Shown piece after piece: positions 25,733 to 34,689 of a DNA stretch of 64,000 nt. Location: NCBI GenBank assembly GCA_029219165.1, contig JAQXSW010000006.1, positions 1 to 64,000 of the forward strand, in the 5' to 3' direction. The notes beneath the pieces are model-generated. The model was not told where the DNA came from. It saw nothing but the letters and a program-made list of their open reading frames with translations, and made no database searches. Every line of letters begins with the position of its first letter. The first letter of the stretch is position 1. The translations under genes were made by a program, and so were the position numbers. This DNA is from Oscillospiraceae bacterium. Lineage in GTDB: Bacteria; Bacillota; Clostridia; Oscillospirales; Acutalibacteraceae.

Positions 25733-26470
25733 ATGAAAAAAAGAATTTATGCAATATTAGAAGTATTGTTCTTATTCATATTTGTTTTTTCTGCCTACAA
25801 AATATATGATATTTTTGCAAACTACAATGAAGGTGACAGCATATACGAAGATGCACAGGACACCTTCATTTCAACAAAGCCGGAGGCAGAAGAAACAGAG
25901 TTCTCAGTTGACTTTGAAAAACTTAAGGAAACAAACAAAGAAATACTCGGTTGGATTTATATTCCGGACACTCCGGTAAGCTATCCTCTTCTTCAAACAG
26001 ACAATAACCAGTACTATCTGAAGCATACATACAACCATACGTACAGTGACTTTGGAAGCATATTTATAGACACTAACTGCAGTCCGGAACTCACAGACGA
26101 CAACACCATAATTTATGGTCACAATACAAAAAACGGATCCATGTTTGGATCGCTAAAGAAATATAAAGACATAAACTACTTAAAAGAACACCCTAATATT
26201 TACATAATTTATGAGGATGCCAAGTATACATATGAAATAATTTCCGAATTCACAACGGACACGTCCTATAAAGTATACTCAACAAACTTTGGAACAAGAC
26301 AAAAATTCAGAGATTGGCAAAAAGAAATAATAGGAAAATCAGTTAATAATACATCCGACATAACACCTACCGGAGAAGAAAAATTAATTACACTTTCAAC
26401 ATGTACATCTCGTACTGAAACAGAGCGGTTTGTTGTTATAGCACGACTAGTAAATATTGAGAAGAATTAA
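25733..26470 (+). CDS. srtB: Class B sortase
   Basis: Transpeptidase that attaches proteins carrying a C-terminal sorting signal to the cell wall. 245 residues: an N-terminal membrane anchor (about 5-25), then a sortase domain with the class B pattern GWIYIPDTPVSYPLLQ...YYL. Catalytic residues are visible: His130 (YGHN), Cys224 (TLSTC) and Arg232 (TERFVV). GAGGAG lies 5 nt upstream of the ATG at 25733. The nearest likely substrate in the window is the PPKTG-ending surface protein at 62039-63946. C. difficile SrtB is known to act on SPKTG/PPKTG-type motifs. Neighbouring genes give no pilin-type substrates. Confidence 0.92.
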   Translation: MKKRIYAILEVLFLFIFVFSAYKIYDIFANYNEGDSIYEDAQDTFISTKPEAEETEFSVDFEKLKETNKEILGWIYIPDTPVSYPLLQTDNNQYYLKHTYNHTYSDFGSIFIDTNCSPELTDDNTIIYGHNTKNGSMFGSLKKYKDINYLKEHPNIYIIYEDAKYTYEIISEFTTDTSYKVYSTNFGTRQKFRDWQKEIIGKSVNNTSDITPTGEEKLITLSTCTSRTETERFVVIARLVNIEKN

Positions 26471-26485
26471 CCAAGGAGAAAAACA

Positions 26486-27967
26486 ATGAAACAAGGATTT
26501 GACAACAACAAATATCTTGAAATGCAATCACAGCATATTAAGGAAAGAATTAAACATTTTGGAGGAAAACTTTACCTTGAATTTGGCGGGAAACTATTTG
26601 ATGACTACCACGCTTCAAGAGTGCTGCCCGGATTTGAGCCGGACAGTAAACTACAAATGCTCCTGCAACTTAAAGACCAAGCTGAAATTGTAATTGCAAT
26701 AAATGCGGGAGACATTGAAAAGAACAAAATGCGTGGAGACCTTGGAATTACGTATGACCTTGACGTGCTAAGACTCATTGACGCTTTTAAGAGTGTAGGG
26801 CTTTATGTTGGAAGCGTTGTAATGACAAGATATAGAAACCAGCCGGCTGCTGACGCTTTCAAGAAACGACTGACAAATCTTGGCATTGCAGTTTATAAAC
26901 ACTATCCTATTGAAGGATATCCCTCAAATATTCCTTTCATTGTTTCAGATGAGGGCTTCGGTAAAAATGAATACATAAAAACAAGTAGAGAACTTGTAAT
27001 TATTACGGCACCGGGTCCGGGCAGTGGAAAAATGGCAACTTGCCTTTCTCAACTTTACCACGACAACAAACGCGGTATTAAGTCCGGATATGCAAAATTT
27101 GAAACATTCCCAATTTGGAATCTTCCTCTTAAGCATCCGGTAAATCTTGCTTATGAAGCGGCAACTGCTGACCTAAACGATGTAAACATGATTGACCCAT
27201 TCCACCTGGAAGCCTATGGTGAAACAACTGTAAACTACAATAGAGATGTTGAGGTATTCCCTGTACTCAACGCAATATTTGAAAAAATTTCCGGAGAATC
27301 ACCATATAAATCACCAACAGACATGGGTGTAAACATGGCGGGCAACTGTATTTTTGACGACGAAGCATGTTGCAAAGCATCTAAACAAGAAATCATCCGC
27401 AGATATTACGTAGGTCTATGTGACAGAAAGAAAGGCATTGTTGAAGACGATGTAGTTCGCAAACTTGAATTCTTAATGAATCAGGCAGGTGTCAAAAAAT
27501 CTGACAGACCTGTAATTGAGGCGGCTTGTGAAAAGGCAAACCAATATGACGAACCGGCTTCCGCAATTGAACTTCCAAACGGAAAAATTGTAACAGGAAG
27601 GACCACCGACCTTTTAGGTGCCGCTTCCGCAATGCTTATTAATGCACTTAAAGAACTGGCAGGTATTCCGGACGAAATTCATCTTATTCCACCAATTGTA
27701 TTTGAACCAATCCAACAGCTTAAAACCGGTGTTTTGGGAAGCAAAAATCCAAGACTTCACACAGACGAAGTCCTTATTGCATTATCCATTGCGGCTGCTA
27801 CAGATAAAAATGTGGCTCTTGCACTTCAAAAAATCGATGAACTTTCAGGCTGCGAGGCACACACAACAGTTATTCTTTCCCAGGTAGATGCAAGCATCTT
27901 TAAAAAACTTCATATCAATATGACTTGTGAGCCTCAATATCAGTCAGATGCGCTTTATCATCAATAA
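26486..27967 (+). CDS. DUF1846 family protein
   Basis: A 493-residue cytoplasmic protein that matches DUF1846, a family widespread in Firmicutes and Bacteroides whose function is unknown to me. Characteristic stretches are [23 protein letters not shown] near residue 30, [20 protein letters not shown], and a P-loop-like [21 protein letters not shown]. The last suggests nucleotide binding, although structures of the family are described as distantly ferritin/transferase-like, which I cannot confirm. It starts 15 nt after srtB with AAGGAG upstream, so the two are probably co-transcribed; a functional link is unclear. Confidence 0.9.
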   Translation: MKQGFDNNKYLEMQSQHIKERIKHFGGKLYLEFGGKLFDDYHASRVLPGFEPDSKLQMLLQLKDQAEIVIAINAGDIEKNKMRGDLGITYDLDVLRLIDAFKSVGLYVGSVVMTRYRNQPAADAFKKRLTNLGIAVYKHYPIEGYPSNIPFIVSDEGFGKNEYIKTSRELVIITAPGPGSGKMATCLSQLYHDNKRGIKSGYAKFETFPIWNLPLKHPVNLAYEAATADLNDVNMIDPFHLEAYGETTVNYNRDVEVFPVLNAIFEKISGESPYKSPTDMGVNMAGNCIFDDEACCKASKQEIIRRYYVGLCDRKKGIVEDDVVRKLEFLMNQAGVKKSDRPVIEAACEKANQYDEPASAIELPNGKIVTGRTTDLLGAASAMLINALKELAGIPDEIHLIPPIVFEPIQQLKTGVLGSKNPRLHTDEVLIALSIAAATDKNVALALQKIDELSGCEAHTTVILSQVDASIFKKLHINMTCEPQYQSDALYHQ

Positions 27968-28058
27968 TAAATTAACAATTTGTTTGCAAATAATGATCAA
28001 TATTTTGTTATTCTCTTCTTGCGTTTAATAATATGCAATTATTTTGGAGATGAAACAA

Positions 28059-28718
28059 ATGAATGAACCAATGCTCATCATAGTTATATTTCTAATATGT
28101 TACTTGCTTGGTTCTTTTCAAAGTTCATATATTTTTGGAAAGACAATAAAGAAAGTTGATATTAGAAATTACGGAAGCGGAAATCCCGGAGCCACAAATG
28201 CTATTAGAGTTTTCGGCTTTAAATTTGGTATGGTTTGCTTACTTATTGATGCGCTAAAAGGAGCATTGGCCATATTACTTGTACAACTTATTCTTGGTGA
28301 TGAGAATATTTTAATTGAACTACTTGCGGGCTTCTTTGTAATTATTGGTCACAACTATCCATTTTATATGGGCTTTAAAGGCGGTAAAGGTGTTGCCGCA
28401 ACAATAGGAATTATGCTCATGATCAACTGGAAGGTTGCTCTTATTGCAGCTATTCCATCCATCATTATGATGGTAGCATTCAGAATTATGTCAGTTGCTT
28501 CACTCACATTCCAAACTGTTTGTTTCATTGCACTTGTTCTTGTAAACATAACCAGTGAAAATCTTTACTCCGTTGCCCTTGCCGCTGCCCTATATCCTCT
28601 AATGTCTTTTTTACGACACAGAAAAAATATTGTTCGTGTCTTTTACGGTGAAGAACCAAGACTTTGGGGCAAAGGAAAAGCAGAAATAAAAATTGATGAA
28701 CCGAATAATAAAAAGTAA
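28059..28718 (+). CDS. plsY: Glycerol-3-phosphate acyltransferase PlsY
   Basis: Membrane enzyme that transfers an acyl group from acyl-phosphate to glycerol-3-phosphate, the first step of phospholipid synthesis in Gram-positives. 219 residues with about five hydrophobic segments. The three family motifs are visible: GSGNPGATNAIRVFG (motif 1), GHNYPFYMGFKGGKGVAAT (motif 2), and the LRHRKNIVRVFYGEEPRLW region (motif 3). The frame extends to a TTG at 28044, but that codon lies in the GGAG ribosome binding site; the ATG at 28059 is the proper start. Confidence 0.94.
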   Translation: MNEPMLIIVIFLICYLLGSFQSSYIFGKTIKKVDIRNYGSGNPGATNAIRVFGFKFGMVCLLIDALKGALAILLVQLILGDENILIELLAGFFVIIGHNYPFYMGFKGGKGVAATIGIMLMINWKVALIAAIPSIIMMVAFRIMSVASLTFQTVCFIALVLVNITSENLYSVALAAALYPLMSFLRHRKNIVRVFYGEEPRLWGKGKAEIKIDEPNNKK

Positions 28719-28719
28719 A

Positions 28720-28756
28720 AAACTCACGAACTTAATTGTTCGTGAGTTTCTTTTAT
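28720..28756 (+). terminator. Bidirectional terminator between plsY and the MATE gene
   Basis: The stem AACTCACGAAC / GTTCGTGAGTT has T-rich tails on both strands, serving the convergent genes. Confidence 0.88.
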
Positions 28757-30126
28757 TCCTTTTCATCAAATTCTAAAAGTTTCATAGTCTTTCTAAACAA
28801 AAATGTTGAAACCAGAATTGACATGCATTCAGCAATTGGAAAGGCAAACCAAACAAGTTCCAGTCTTCCTGTAAGAGAAAGAAGGAAAGCTGCTGGAACC
28901 AATATTACTAATTGACGGGCAACAGAAACAATCAAACTGTATACAGCTTTTCCAAGAGCTTGGAATGTTGAACCCATTATTATACAAATACTTGCAACAC
29001 AGAAATGTGTAGCAATAATTCTAAGAGCAGGAACACCTATTTGAAGCATAGCAATATTCTCAGCCTCAACGCCGGATTTAAACATTGAAAGAAGAACGTC
29101 AGGAATAGATTCAAACAGAATTGTTCCAATCAACATAATTGTGAATGCGTATGCCATTGCACACTTAATCGTCTTCTTTATTCTATCTTTATTTCTTGCA
29201 CCGTAATTATAAGCAATTATTGGAACCATTCCGTTGTTAAGTCCAAAAACAGGCATAAATACAAAGCTCTGCAACTTGAAATATACTCCAAAGACTGCAA
29301 CTGCGGTTTTTGTAAATCCAATCAATATCTTATTTAAAGCAAACACCATAACTGAAGATATTGAAGACATAACAATTGAAGGAACACCAACAGCATATAT
29401 TCTTTTAATAATTTCCACATTTGGTTTCATATCCTTAAAGTTCAGTTTAATCTCCGTGTTAAACTTCAAATTAAGAATTAGGCCAACTATTGACGCAACT
29501 GATTGACCGATTACGGTTGCAATAGCAGCTCCCTTAACGCCTAACGCCGGCATACCACACAATCCAAAAATCATGATAGGGTCAAGAATAATATTAATTA
29601 TAGCTCCTGTAACTTGGGTTGCCATACTAAACACTGTCTTACCCGTAGAGGTTAAAAGTCTTTCAAAACAAACTTGGCATAAAAGACCAAGAGAACAAAT
29701 TAAAATAACTGAAAGATAATCAACACCATATTGAACAATAATATCTTCATCTGTTTGAGCAAGGAAATAAGGCTTAACAATAGTTAGACCTAATAACACA
29801 AAAAATATGTATGTACAAATGGCAAGGAATATACTGTTATTTGCAACCTTATTTACTGTTTTAAAATCTTTTTCTCCAAGACTTTTGGATAAAAATGCAT
29901 TAACACCTACACCCGTACCAACTGCAATTGAAATCATAAGATTTTGAATTGAAAAAGCAAGAGAAACTGCAGTAAGAGCATCTTGCCCTACTCTGGCAAC
30001 AAAAATGCTGTCAACAACATTGTAAAGAGCTTGTACCAACATTGAGATCATCATTGGCACTGCCATAGAAACAAGAAGCTTGTTAATAGGCATGACACCC
30101 ATCTTATTCTCTTTAACGTCTGTCAT
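28753..30126 (-). CDS. MATE family efflux transporter
   Basis: A 457-residue membrane protein with about 12 hydrophobic segments. It belongs to the multidrug and toxin extrusion family, with duplicated halves. The first contains MPINKLLVSMAVPMMISMLVQALYNVVDSIFV and the second GVPSIVMSSISSVMVFALNKIL and MPVFGLNNGMVPIIAYNYGARN, both typical of the NorM/DinF-like clostridial group. Its ATG shares one base with the stop of the kinase-like gene (TAATG), so the two are translationally coupled. Export of cationic compounds by Na+ or H+ antiport is the family role; the substrate is unknown. Confidence 0.92.
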   Translation of the reverse strand: MTDVKENKMGVMPINKLLVSMAVPMMISMLVQALYNVVDSIFVARVGQDALTAVSLAFSIQNLMISIAVGTGVGVNAFLSKSLGEKDFKTVNKVANNSIFLAICTYIFFVLLGLTIVKPYFLAQTDEDIIVQYGVDYLSVILICSLGLLCQVCFERLLTSTGKTVFSMATQVTGAIINIILDPIMIFGLCGMPALGVKGAAIATVIGQSVASIVGLILNLKFNTEIKLNFKDMKPNVEIIKRIYAVGVPSIVMSSISSVMVFALNKILIGFTKTAVAVFGVYFKLQSFVFMPVFGLNNGMVPIIAYNYGARNKDRIKKTIKCAMAYAFTIMLIGTILFESIPDVLLSMFKSGVEAENIAMLQIGVPALRIIATHFCVASICIIMGSTFQALGKAVYSLIVSVARQLVILVPAAFLLSLTGRLELVWFAFPIAECMSILVSTFLFRKTMKLLEFDEKE

Positions 30127-30725
30127 TAATTTTCACCGCCAAATCTTTCAACAGCTATTTTTTCAAGCATTTCAACAACATTATCAATACCAAGGCAGGT
30201 ATTAATAAGGATATCATAATTCTTTCTGTCTCCCCATTTTTGTGTCGTAAAGAAATGATAATAATTAGCTCTTTTTCTATCAATAGTCTTTAACTGATGT
30301 TCGGTAATAGACTCTACATCCTTATAAACTTCAACAATCCGTTTTATTCGACTGTGTACATCGCCATACAAGAATACCTTCAGTGCGTTTTCTCTTTCCC
30401 TTAAAATATAATCAGCGCAAGCACCGACAATAACGCATGGACCCTTGTCTGCAAGCTCATTCGTTATCTTATTTTTTGAAAGAAAAATCTGTTCTTCAAG
30501 TGGTCCTGCCACTCCAAATGATGCAATTTCATAAAGAAAACTGGAGGTATGTTTTTCCATCATTTCACTAACAACCTCTTCGGAAATAGCGCAATCCTTT
30601 GCAATAAGTTTTATTAAATTATCTCTGTCATAATAATCAATTCCCAAATTGTCAGCAAGTTTCTTTCCAATAAGTCTTCCTCCGCACCCATGTTGACGAC
30701 CAATTGTAATAACAAAATTTTTCAT
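30126..30725 (-). CDS. Cytidylate kinase-like protein
   Basis: A 199-residue P-loop kinase of the AAA_26 / cytidylate-kinase-like family. The N-terminus VITIGRQHGCGGRLIGKKLADNLGI has the variant glycine-rich loop of this family instead of a canonical Walker A, followed by YYDRDNLI and a central GPCVIVGACADYIL. Members often sit next to transporters; the substrate is not established. It is unlikely to be the essential CMP kinase Cmk, because the sequence differs from classic Cmk. It overlaps the MATE gene by 1 nt. Confidence 0.85.
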   Translation of the reverse strand: MKNFVITIGRQHGCGGRLIGKKLADNLGIDYYDRDNLIKLIAKDCAISEEVVSEMMEKHTSSFLYEIASFGVAGPLEEQIFLSKNKITNELADKGPCVIVGACADYILRERENALKVFLYGDVHSRIKRIVEVYKDVESITEHQLKTIDRKRANYYHFFTTQKWGDRKNYDILINTCLGIDNVVEMLEKIAVERFGGEN

Positions 30726-30744
30726 TTTAAAATCCTTCCAAAAT

Positions 30745-32016
30745 TTATCTTCTAGTCTGTTTTCTTACATAAACAGATCTATATTTTGAATAGAGAATAA
30801 GTTGGCTATTATAAAGGCCAAAATATCCGGATAACATATAACTTAACGAAATGGCAATACAGAAAAACCACAGACCGGAAACACCAAACATTTCAATGCC
30901 AATAAGGAGCGATGCAATTGGTGTATTTGTAACGCCACAGAAAACGGCAACCATACCAAGTGCCGCGCAAAAAGCAGGGGACATTCCAAGCAAATCGCCG
31001 AAAGCGCAACCAAATGTAGCACCTATAAATAAAACAGGAACTATTTCTCCTCCTTTATATCCACCGGCAAGAGAAATTGATGTTAAAAGAATCTTTATTA
31101 AGAACGCATACCATACAGCTTTTCCTGAAAGTGCAGCTGAAATTACATGTGTACCGAGTCCATTATAATCATAGGTTCCAATTATAAATGAAAACAAGAC
31201 AACAAAAGTACCCGTTGCAACTGTTCTAATATAAGGATTTTTAAGCCAGTACATTAGTCCACGCTCGGTAAGTGAAAGAGCAGTACACAAAAGAATACTG
31301 ACTATTGCAAACAATATGCCAAGTGCAACTGTCATTCCAACATTATAAGGTGTAAATTCGGGAACACTCATTAAATTATAAGTTGCGTATGTGACACCCA
31401 TTTTTTTGGCAAGAGTAATTGCCGTAATGGATGAAACTAGACATGGAACCAAAGCGGCGTAATACATTACACCAACACTAACAACTTCCATTGAAAAAAT
31501 AACAGCTGCAAGAGGTGTTCCAAAAAGGGCAGAAAACGCTGCGCTCATCCCTGTCATAATGAGAACCTTTTTATCATTCTCCGAAAGTTTTAAAACATTG
31601 GCAAAGGCATTTCCAAAACTTGCACCCATTTGAAGAGCAGCTCCCTCGCGTCCAACAGAAGCTCCAAACAAATGTGAAATAATAGTTGAAACAAATATTA
31701 GCGGAAGCATAACTATTGGAATTTCCTCATTCGAATTAATTGCTGCTAGAGCCATATTTGTTCCACGACTTACTTTTGAACCGAATTTCTCATAGAGAAA
31801 TGTTATAAAAAGTCCGGCAACGGGCAACCCCCAAATAATAAAATTATGTGACATTCTAAAAGAGGTGGCATATGAGAGACCAAAGGCAAAAGCCGTACTT
31901 ATTAAGCCAATTATGAGACCGGTAATAAAAGAAATAAGAACCCATTTAAAACATATTAGTAAATGTTCAAAAAACTTCTTAAACTCATGAAAAAAAAGAT
32001 TCCCATAATGTCTCAT
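30745..32016 (-). CDS. ClC family chloride channel or antiporter
   Basis: A 423-residue polytopic protein of the ClC family. The GREGAALQMG segment carries the gating Glu. The other conserved loop reads GGYKGGEIVPVLFIGATFGC, in place of the usual GGxFAPSL, and the first selectivity motif (GSGIP) is not recognisable. This places it in a divergent subfamily, so Cl- or F- selectivity cannot be assigned. The ATG at 32016 is preceded by GGGGAGG; an in-frame start at 32046 lacks a site. It is 19 nt upstream of the kinase-like gene, probably the same operon. Confidence 0.87.
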   Translation of the reverse strand: MRHYGNLFFHEFKKFFEHLLICFKWVLISFITGLIIGLISTAFAFGLSYATSFRMSHNFIIWGLPVAGLFITFLYEKFGSKVSRGTNMALAAINSNEEIPIVMLPLIFVSTIISHLFGASVGREGAALQMGASFGNAFANVLKLSENDKKVLIMTGMSAAFSALFGTPLAAVIFSMEVVSVGVMYYAALVPCLVSSITAITLAKKMGVTYATYNLMSVPEFTPYNVGMTVALGILFAIVSILLCTALSLTERGLMYWLKNPYIRTVATGTFVVLFSFIIGTYDYNGLGTHVISAALSGKAVWYAFLIKILLTSISLAGGYKGGEIVPVLFIGATFGCAFGDLLGMSPAFCAALGMVAVFCGVTNTPIASLLIGIEMFGVSGLWFFCIAISLSYMLSGYFGLYNSQLILYSKYRSVYVRKQTRR

Positions 32017-32124
32017 GATACCACCCCTCCCCACGTTATTTTTCAACTCGATTTATTATATTGAAAACGAAAAAAATAGTCAATTTACTTTTGTTAAATT
32101 ATCCATAAAATTTCTAAAATTTTA

Positions 32125-32157
32125 TGCAAAAAATAGGCTCCACTTTTTGTGGAGCCT
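32125..32157 (-). terminator. Terminator after the LRR surface protein gene
   Basis: The stem AGGCTCCAC / GTGGAGCCT is followed on the minus strand by ATTTTTTGC. Confidence 0.9.
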
Positions 32158-32178
32158 AAATATTTTTATATAAAGCGA

Positions 32179-32922
32179 TTATCTTTTAAATTTTAAATAT
32201 CCAAGAACAAGAACAGAAATACCTACAAATACTACAGCTGTATAAGAAGCTGTGTTTGCTATTGGATTACTTATTGTTTTTGGAACCTGAGCATTTTCAG
32301 TAGTTTGATCCATAACCTCGTCCCAAATGTTCTTATTTGCAAGCTGCTCTTTTGCATCTGAAAAAGGTGTTGCGTCATCCAAAACAATCATTTTAGAAAC
32401 ATCAGACTCTTCTTCTGTTGTAGTCTCCGTTTGCTTAGTTGTTGTTTCCTCGGACTTTGTTTCTTCTTTTGTTGTTTCAACATTTGTATTCTCTTTTTGA
32501 GTTGTTTCCGGAGCCTTCGTTGTTGTAGTTGGTTTAAAGTCATCTAAATAAAGGATATTGACATTTGAATTAAATGCATCAGGTGCAACTACTAACTCAT
32601 CCTTATTTTGATGAATTTTAACAGTCTCCAAATTTCCGCAGTTTGTAAACGCACCGCTTGCAATTTCCTTAATATTAGTTCCAATTACAAGTTCTTTTAC
32701 GAGTTCCGGATTTTCTGTAACAACATTTGAACCAATTTTTGTAACAGATCCGGGAATGGTCATTACCGCCTGTGGATTTTGAATCTGAACCAAGGTGTCA
32801 TCTTGACCCATGAATTTTGGTGCCTCAGCAGCTGAAACTGAAACCAACGTTGTTGACAAAAATACCGTAATAGCAAACACTATTACAAAGATTTTTGCAA
32901 GCAGATTCCCCTTCATATTCAT
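32179..32922 (-). CDS. Secreted, membrane-anchored protein with a BspA-type leucine-rich repeat
   Basis: A 247-residue surface protein. The signal peptide (about 1-33, ending SVSA) is followed by a short BspA-like LRR region (IGSNVVTENPELVKELVIGTNIKEIASGAFTNCGNLETVKI). Then comes a Thr/Glu-rich stalk (about residues 135-180), and a C-terminal hydrophobic segment ending KFKR. The tail NPIANTAS before the last helix resembles the position of a sorting signal but is not a canonical LPXTG or NPQTN. It may be a plain membrane anchor. GAGG lies 11 nt before the chosen ATG. Function unknown; an adhesin or structural role is possible. Confidence 0.72.
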   Translation of the reverse strand: MNMKGNLLAKIFVIVFAITVFLSTTLVSVSAAEAPKFMGQDDTLVQIQNPQAVMTIPGSVTKIGSNVVTENPELVKELVIGTNIKEIASGAFTNCGNLETVKIHQNKDELVVAPDAFNSNVNILYLDDFKPTTTTKAPETTQKENTNVETTKEETKSEETTTKQTETTTEEESDVSKMIVLDDATPFSDAKEQLANKNIWDEVMDQTTENAQVPKTISNPIANTASYTAVVFVGISVLVLGYLKFKR

Positions 32923-33074
32923 TGTAATAATCGCCTCAAAACAATAGTAATTTGTGAACTTAAAGTTAACCAAAGTATATTAGTTCACATTATATTCACA
33001 ATAATACTATACTATTCGCCATTTTTCAATGAAAAATATTACAAGAATAAACTAAAATTTTATTGACGTTTTGT

Positions 33075-33668
33075 TCATTTTATCCTCTCTCGCATTTTTT
33101 CAAATAATTCAACACATTTGAACCTAACATCCACCTTAGGATCAGACTTTACAAAACTTGTTTCATTGTCTGAAAAATACATATCAAGGGATATATCCGA
33201 ACTACTTGGAATACATAAACTTGGGAACATAACACACCACCAGTTATGTCCCTCTCCATTTCCAATTATTACTCTAACCGCCCGGTATTCACCAGCCGGA
33301 AGAGTAATATCCTCGTAGGATTTGGTTGGAAAAGACTCATCAACCACCTCAAGACTTACCGGATATTTATAGCCCTCCTCTTCCACAGTTTCTCTTGCTA
33401 TTTTAAGAATTTTATCCGCATTTTCATTAACTATATTTTCAGCGTCGCTTCTATTTTTTGCCTTTGAAAATAAATCCTTTGTGTCGGATAGGATTGAATC
33501 GCGGACTTTAAGTTTTAAATTTTGATCCTCCATACTATCAGAGTTTGCAATAATATGAAGTCTAAGTACATTGTCACTTATATCTCTGCACTGGCCGGCA
33601 AGCCCTGACAGTGCAAGCGTAAAACCAACAGCTATTAAAACAACCAATATCTTTTGTAATTTAATCAT
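33075..33668 (-). CDS. spoIIR: Stage II sporulation protein R
   Basis: SpoIIR is made in the forespore and signals across the septum to the SpoIIGA protease that matures sigma-E. About 197 residues with an N-terminal signal or anchor helix. The family hallmark region reads ISDNVLRLHIIANSDSMEDQNLKLKVRDSILSD, and a later segment is GEYRAVRVIIGNGEGHNWWCVMFPSLC. AGGAGG lies upstream; it fits the second ATG (33668) better than the ATG at 33674, which is only 4-5 nt away. Together with spoIIE in this window it supports a sporulating organism. Confidence 0.93.
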   Translation of the reverse strand: MIKLQKILVVLIAVGFTLALSGLAGQCRDISDNVLRLHIIANSDSMEDQNLKLKVRDSILSDTKDLFSKAKNRSDAENIVNENADKILKIARETVEEEGYKYPVSLEVVDESFPTKSYEDITLPAGEYRAVRVIIGNGEGHNWWCVMFPSLCIPSSSDISLDMYFSDNETSFVKSDPKVDVRFKCVELFEKMRERIK

Positions 33669-33737
33669 AATCATTTAACCTCCTAAATTGATTACGACTA
33701 AATTATTGACCAGAGTAATAAATCTTATTCAATTTTC

Positions 33738-33766
33738 TTGTTCAATCTCTGCCTTTGTGGTAAACT
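33738..33766 (+). promoter_or_regulatory. ispE promoter
   Basis: TTGTTC (33738-33743), a 17-bp spacer and TAAACT (33761-33766) preceded by TGG (extended -10), 17 bp before the ATG. Confidence 0.6.
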
Positions 33767-33783
33767 CTTAACAGGTGAAAAAA

Positions 33784-34653
33784 ATGATAATTAATGCTGC
33801 AGCAAAAATTAATCTAATGTTAGACATTCTTGGTAAAACTGAAGATGGATATCATTCTCTTTTCATGATTATGCAATCAGTTGGAATATATGACACCATT
33901 ACTTTAAAAAAGACCGGAGTGCCAAATGAAATTCGCTTGTCATGCTCAGATGACAGGCTCCCTTGCAATGAAAAGAACATTGCATATAAAGCTGCGGCAG
34001 CTTTTTTTGAAAAGACAAAACTTCAAAACTCCGGTTTTTCAATACATATTGAAAAACGAATTCCTTTTGAAGCAGGTCTTGCAGGCGGTTCAGCAGATGC
34101 CGCAGCTGTACTCATTGGGCTGAACAAAATGACCGGCGCCAATCTTGACATTGAGACACTCTGCCGAATAGGCGTAAAAATTGGCGCAGATGTTCCATTT
34201 TGTCTAAAAGGTGGCACAATGCTTGCAATGGGAATCGGAGAAGTACTTGCTCCCCTGCCACCGGTTAAAAACAATTACTATGTTTTGGTAAAACCAGACA
34301 TGGGCATTTCAACAAAAGAAGCTTATGATGCGGCTGACAACCATAAAATCAGACATACGGATAAAAACGGAATCCTAAGAGCTCTGTCAACCGAACAAGA
34401 AGAAAAAGTTTACCCTCTTATTGCAAATGTATTTGAACAGTTTGTTGAAGTACCTGACAGAGCTGACATAAAAGCAACCATGAGGAAACACAACACACTG
34501 GCCCACTGTATGAGTGGAAGCGGCCCTACTATATACGGAATATTTGAGAAAGAAAAAGATGCACAGAAATGTGTGGATGAACTTTCAAAAAAATATAAAA
34601 ATGTATTTCTCTGCAGACCAATTAAATCCGGAACTACTATTGTTGAAGAATAA
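33784..34653 (+). CDS. ispE: 4-diphosphocytidyl-2-C-methyl-D-erythritol kinase
   Basis: GHMP-family kinase that phosphorylates CDP-methylerythritol in the MEP isoprenoid pathway. 289 residues. It shows the start motif AAAKINLMLDILGKTEDGYH, the ATP-binding GLAGGSADAAA, and the C-terminal MSGSGPTIYGIF. The ATG at 33784 is placed 6 nt after AGGTGA; the GTG at 33775 lies within that site. It is divergent from spoIIR and followed by a terminator, so probably monocistronic. Confidence 0.95.
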   Translation: MIINAAAKINLMLDILGKTEDGYHSLFMIMQSVGIYDTITLKKTGVPNEIRLSCSDDRLPCNEKNIAYKAAAAFFEKTKLQNSGFSIHIEKRIPFEAGLAGGSADAAAVLIGLNKMTGANLDIETLCRIGVKIGADVPFCLKGGTMLAMGIGEVLAPLPPVKNNYYVLVKPDMGISTKEAYDAADNHKIRHTDKNGILRALSTEQEEKVYPLIANVFEQFVEVPDRADIKATMRKHNTLAHCMSGSGPTIYGIFEKEKDAQKCVDELSKKYKNVFLCRPIKSGTTIVEE

Positions 34654-34689
34654 AAAAGATGCGACTTTTATAAAAGTCGCATCTTTTAT
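34654..34689 (+). terminator. Terminator after ispE
   Basis: The stem AAGATGCGACTTTT / AAAAGTCGCATCTT is followed by TTATTTC. It overlaps the last codon of the convergent NFACT gene and may act both ways. Confidence 0.9.
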
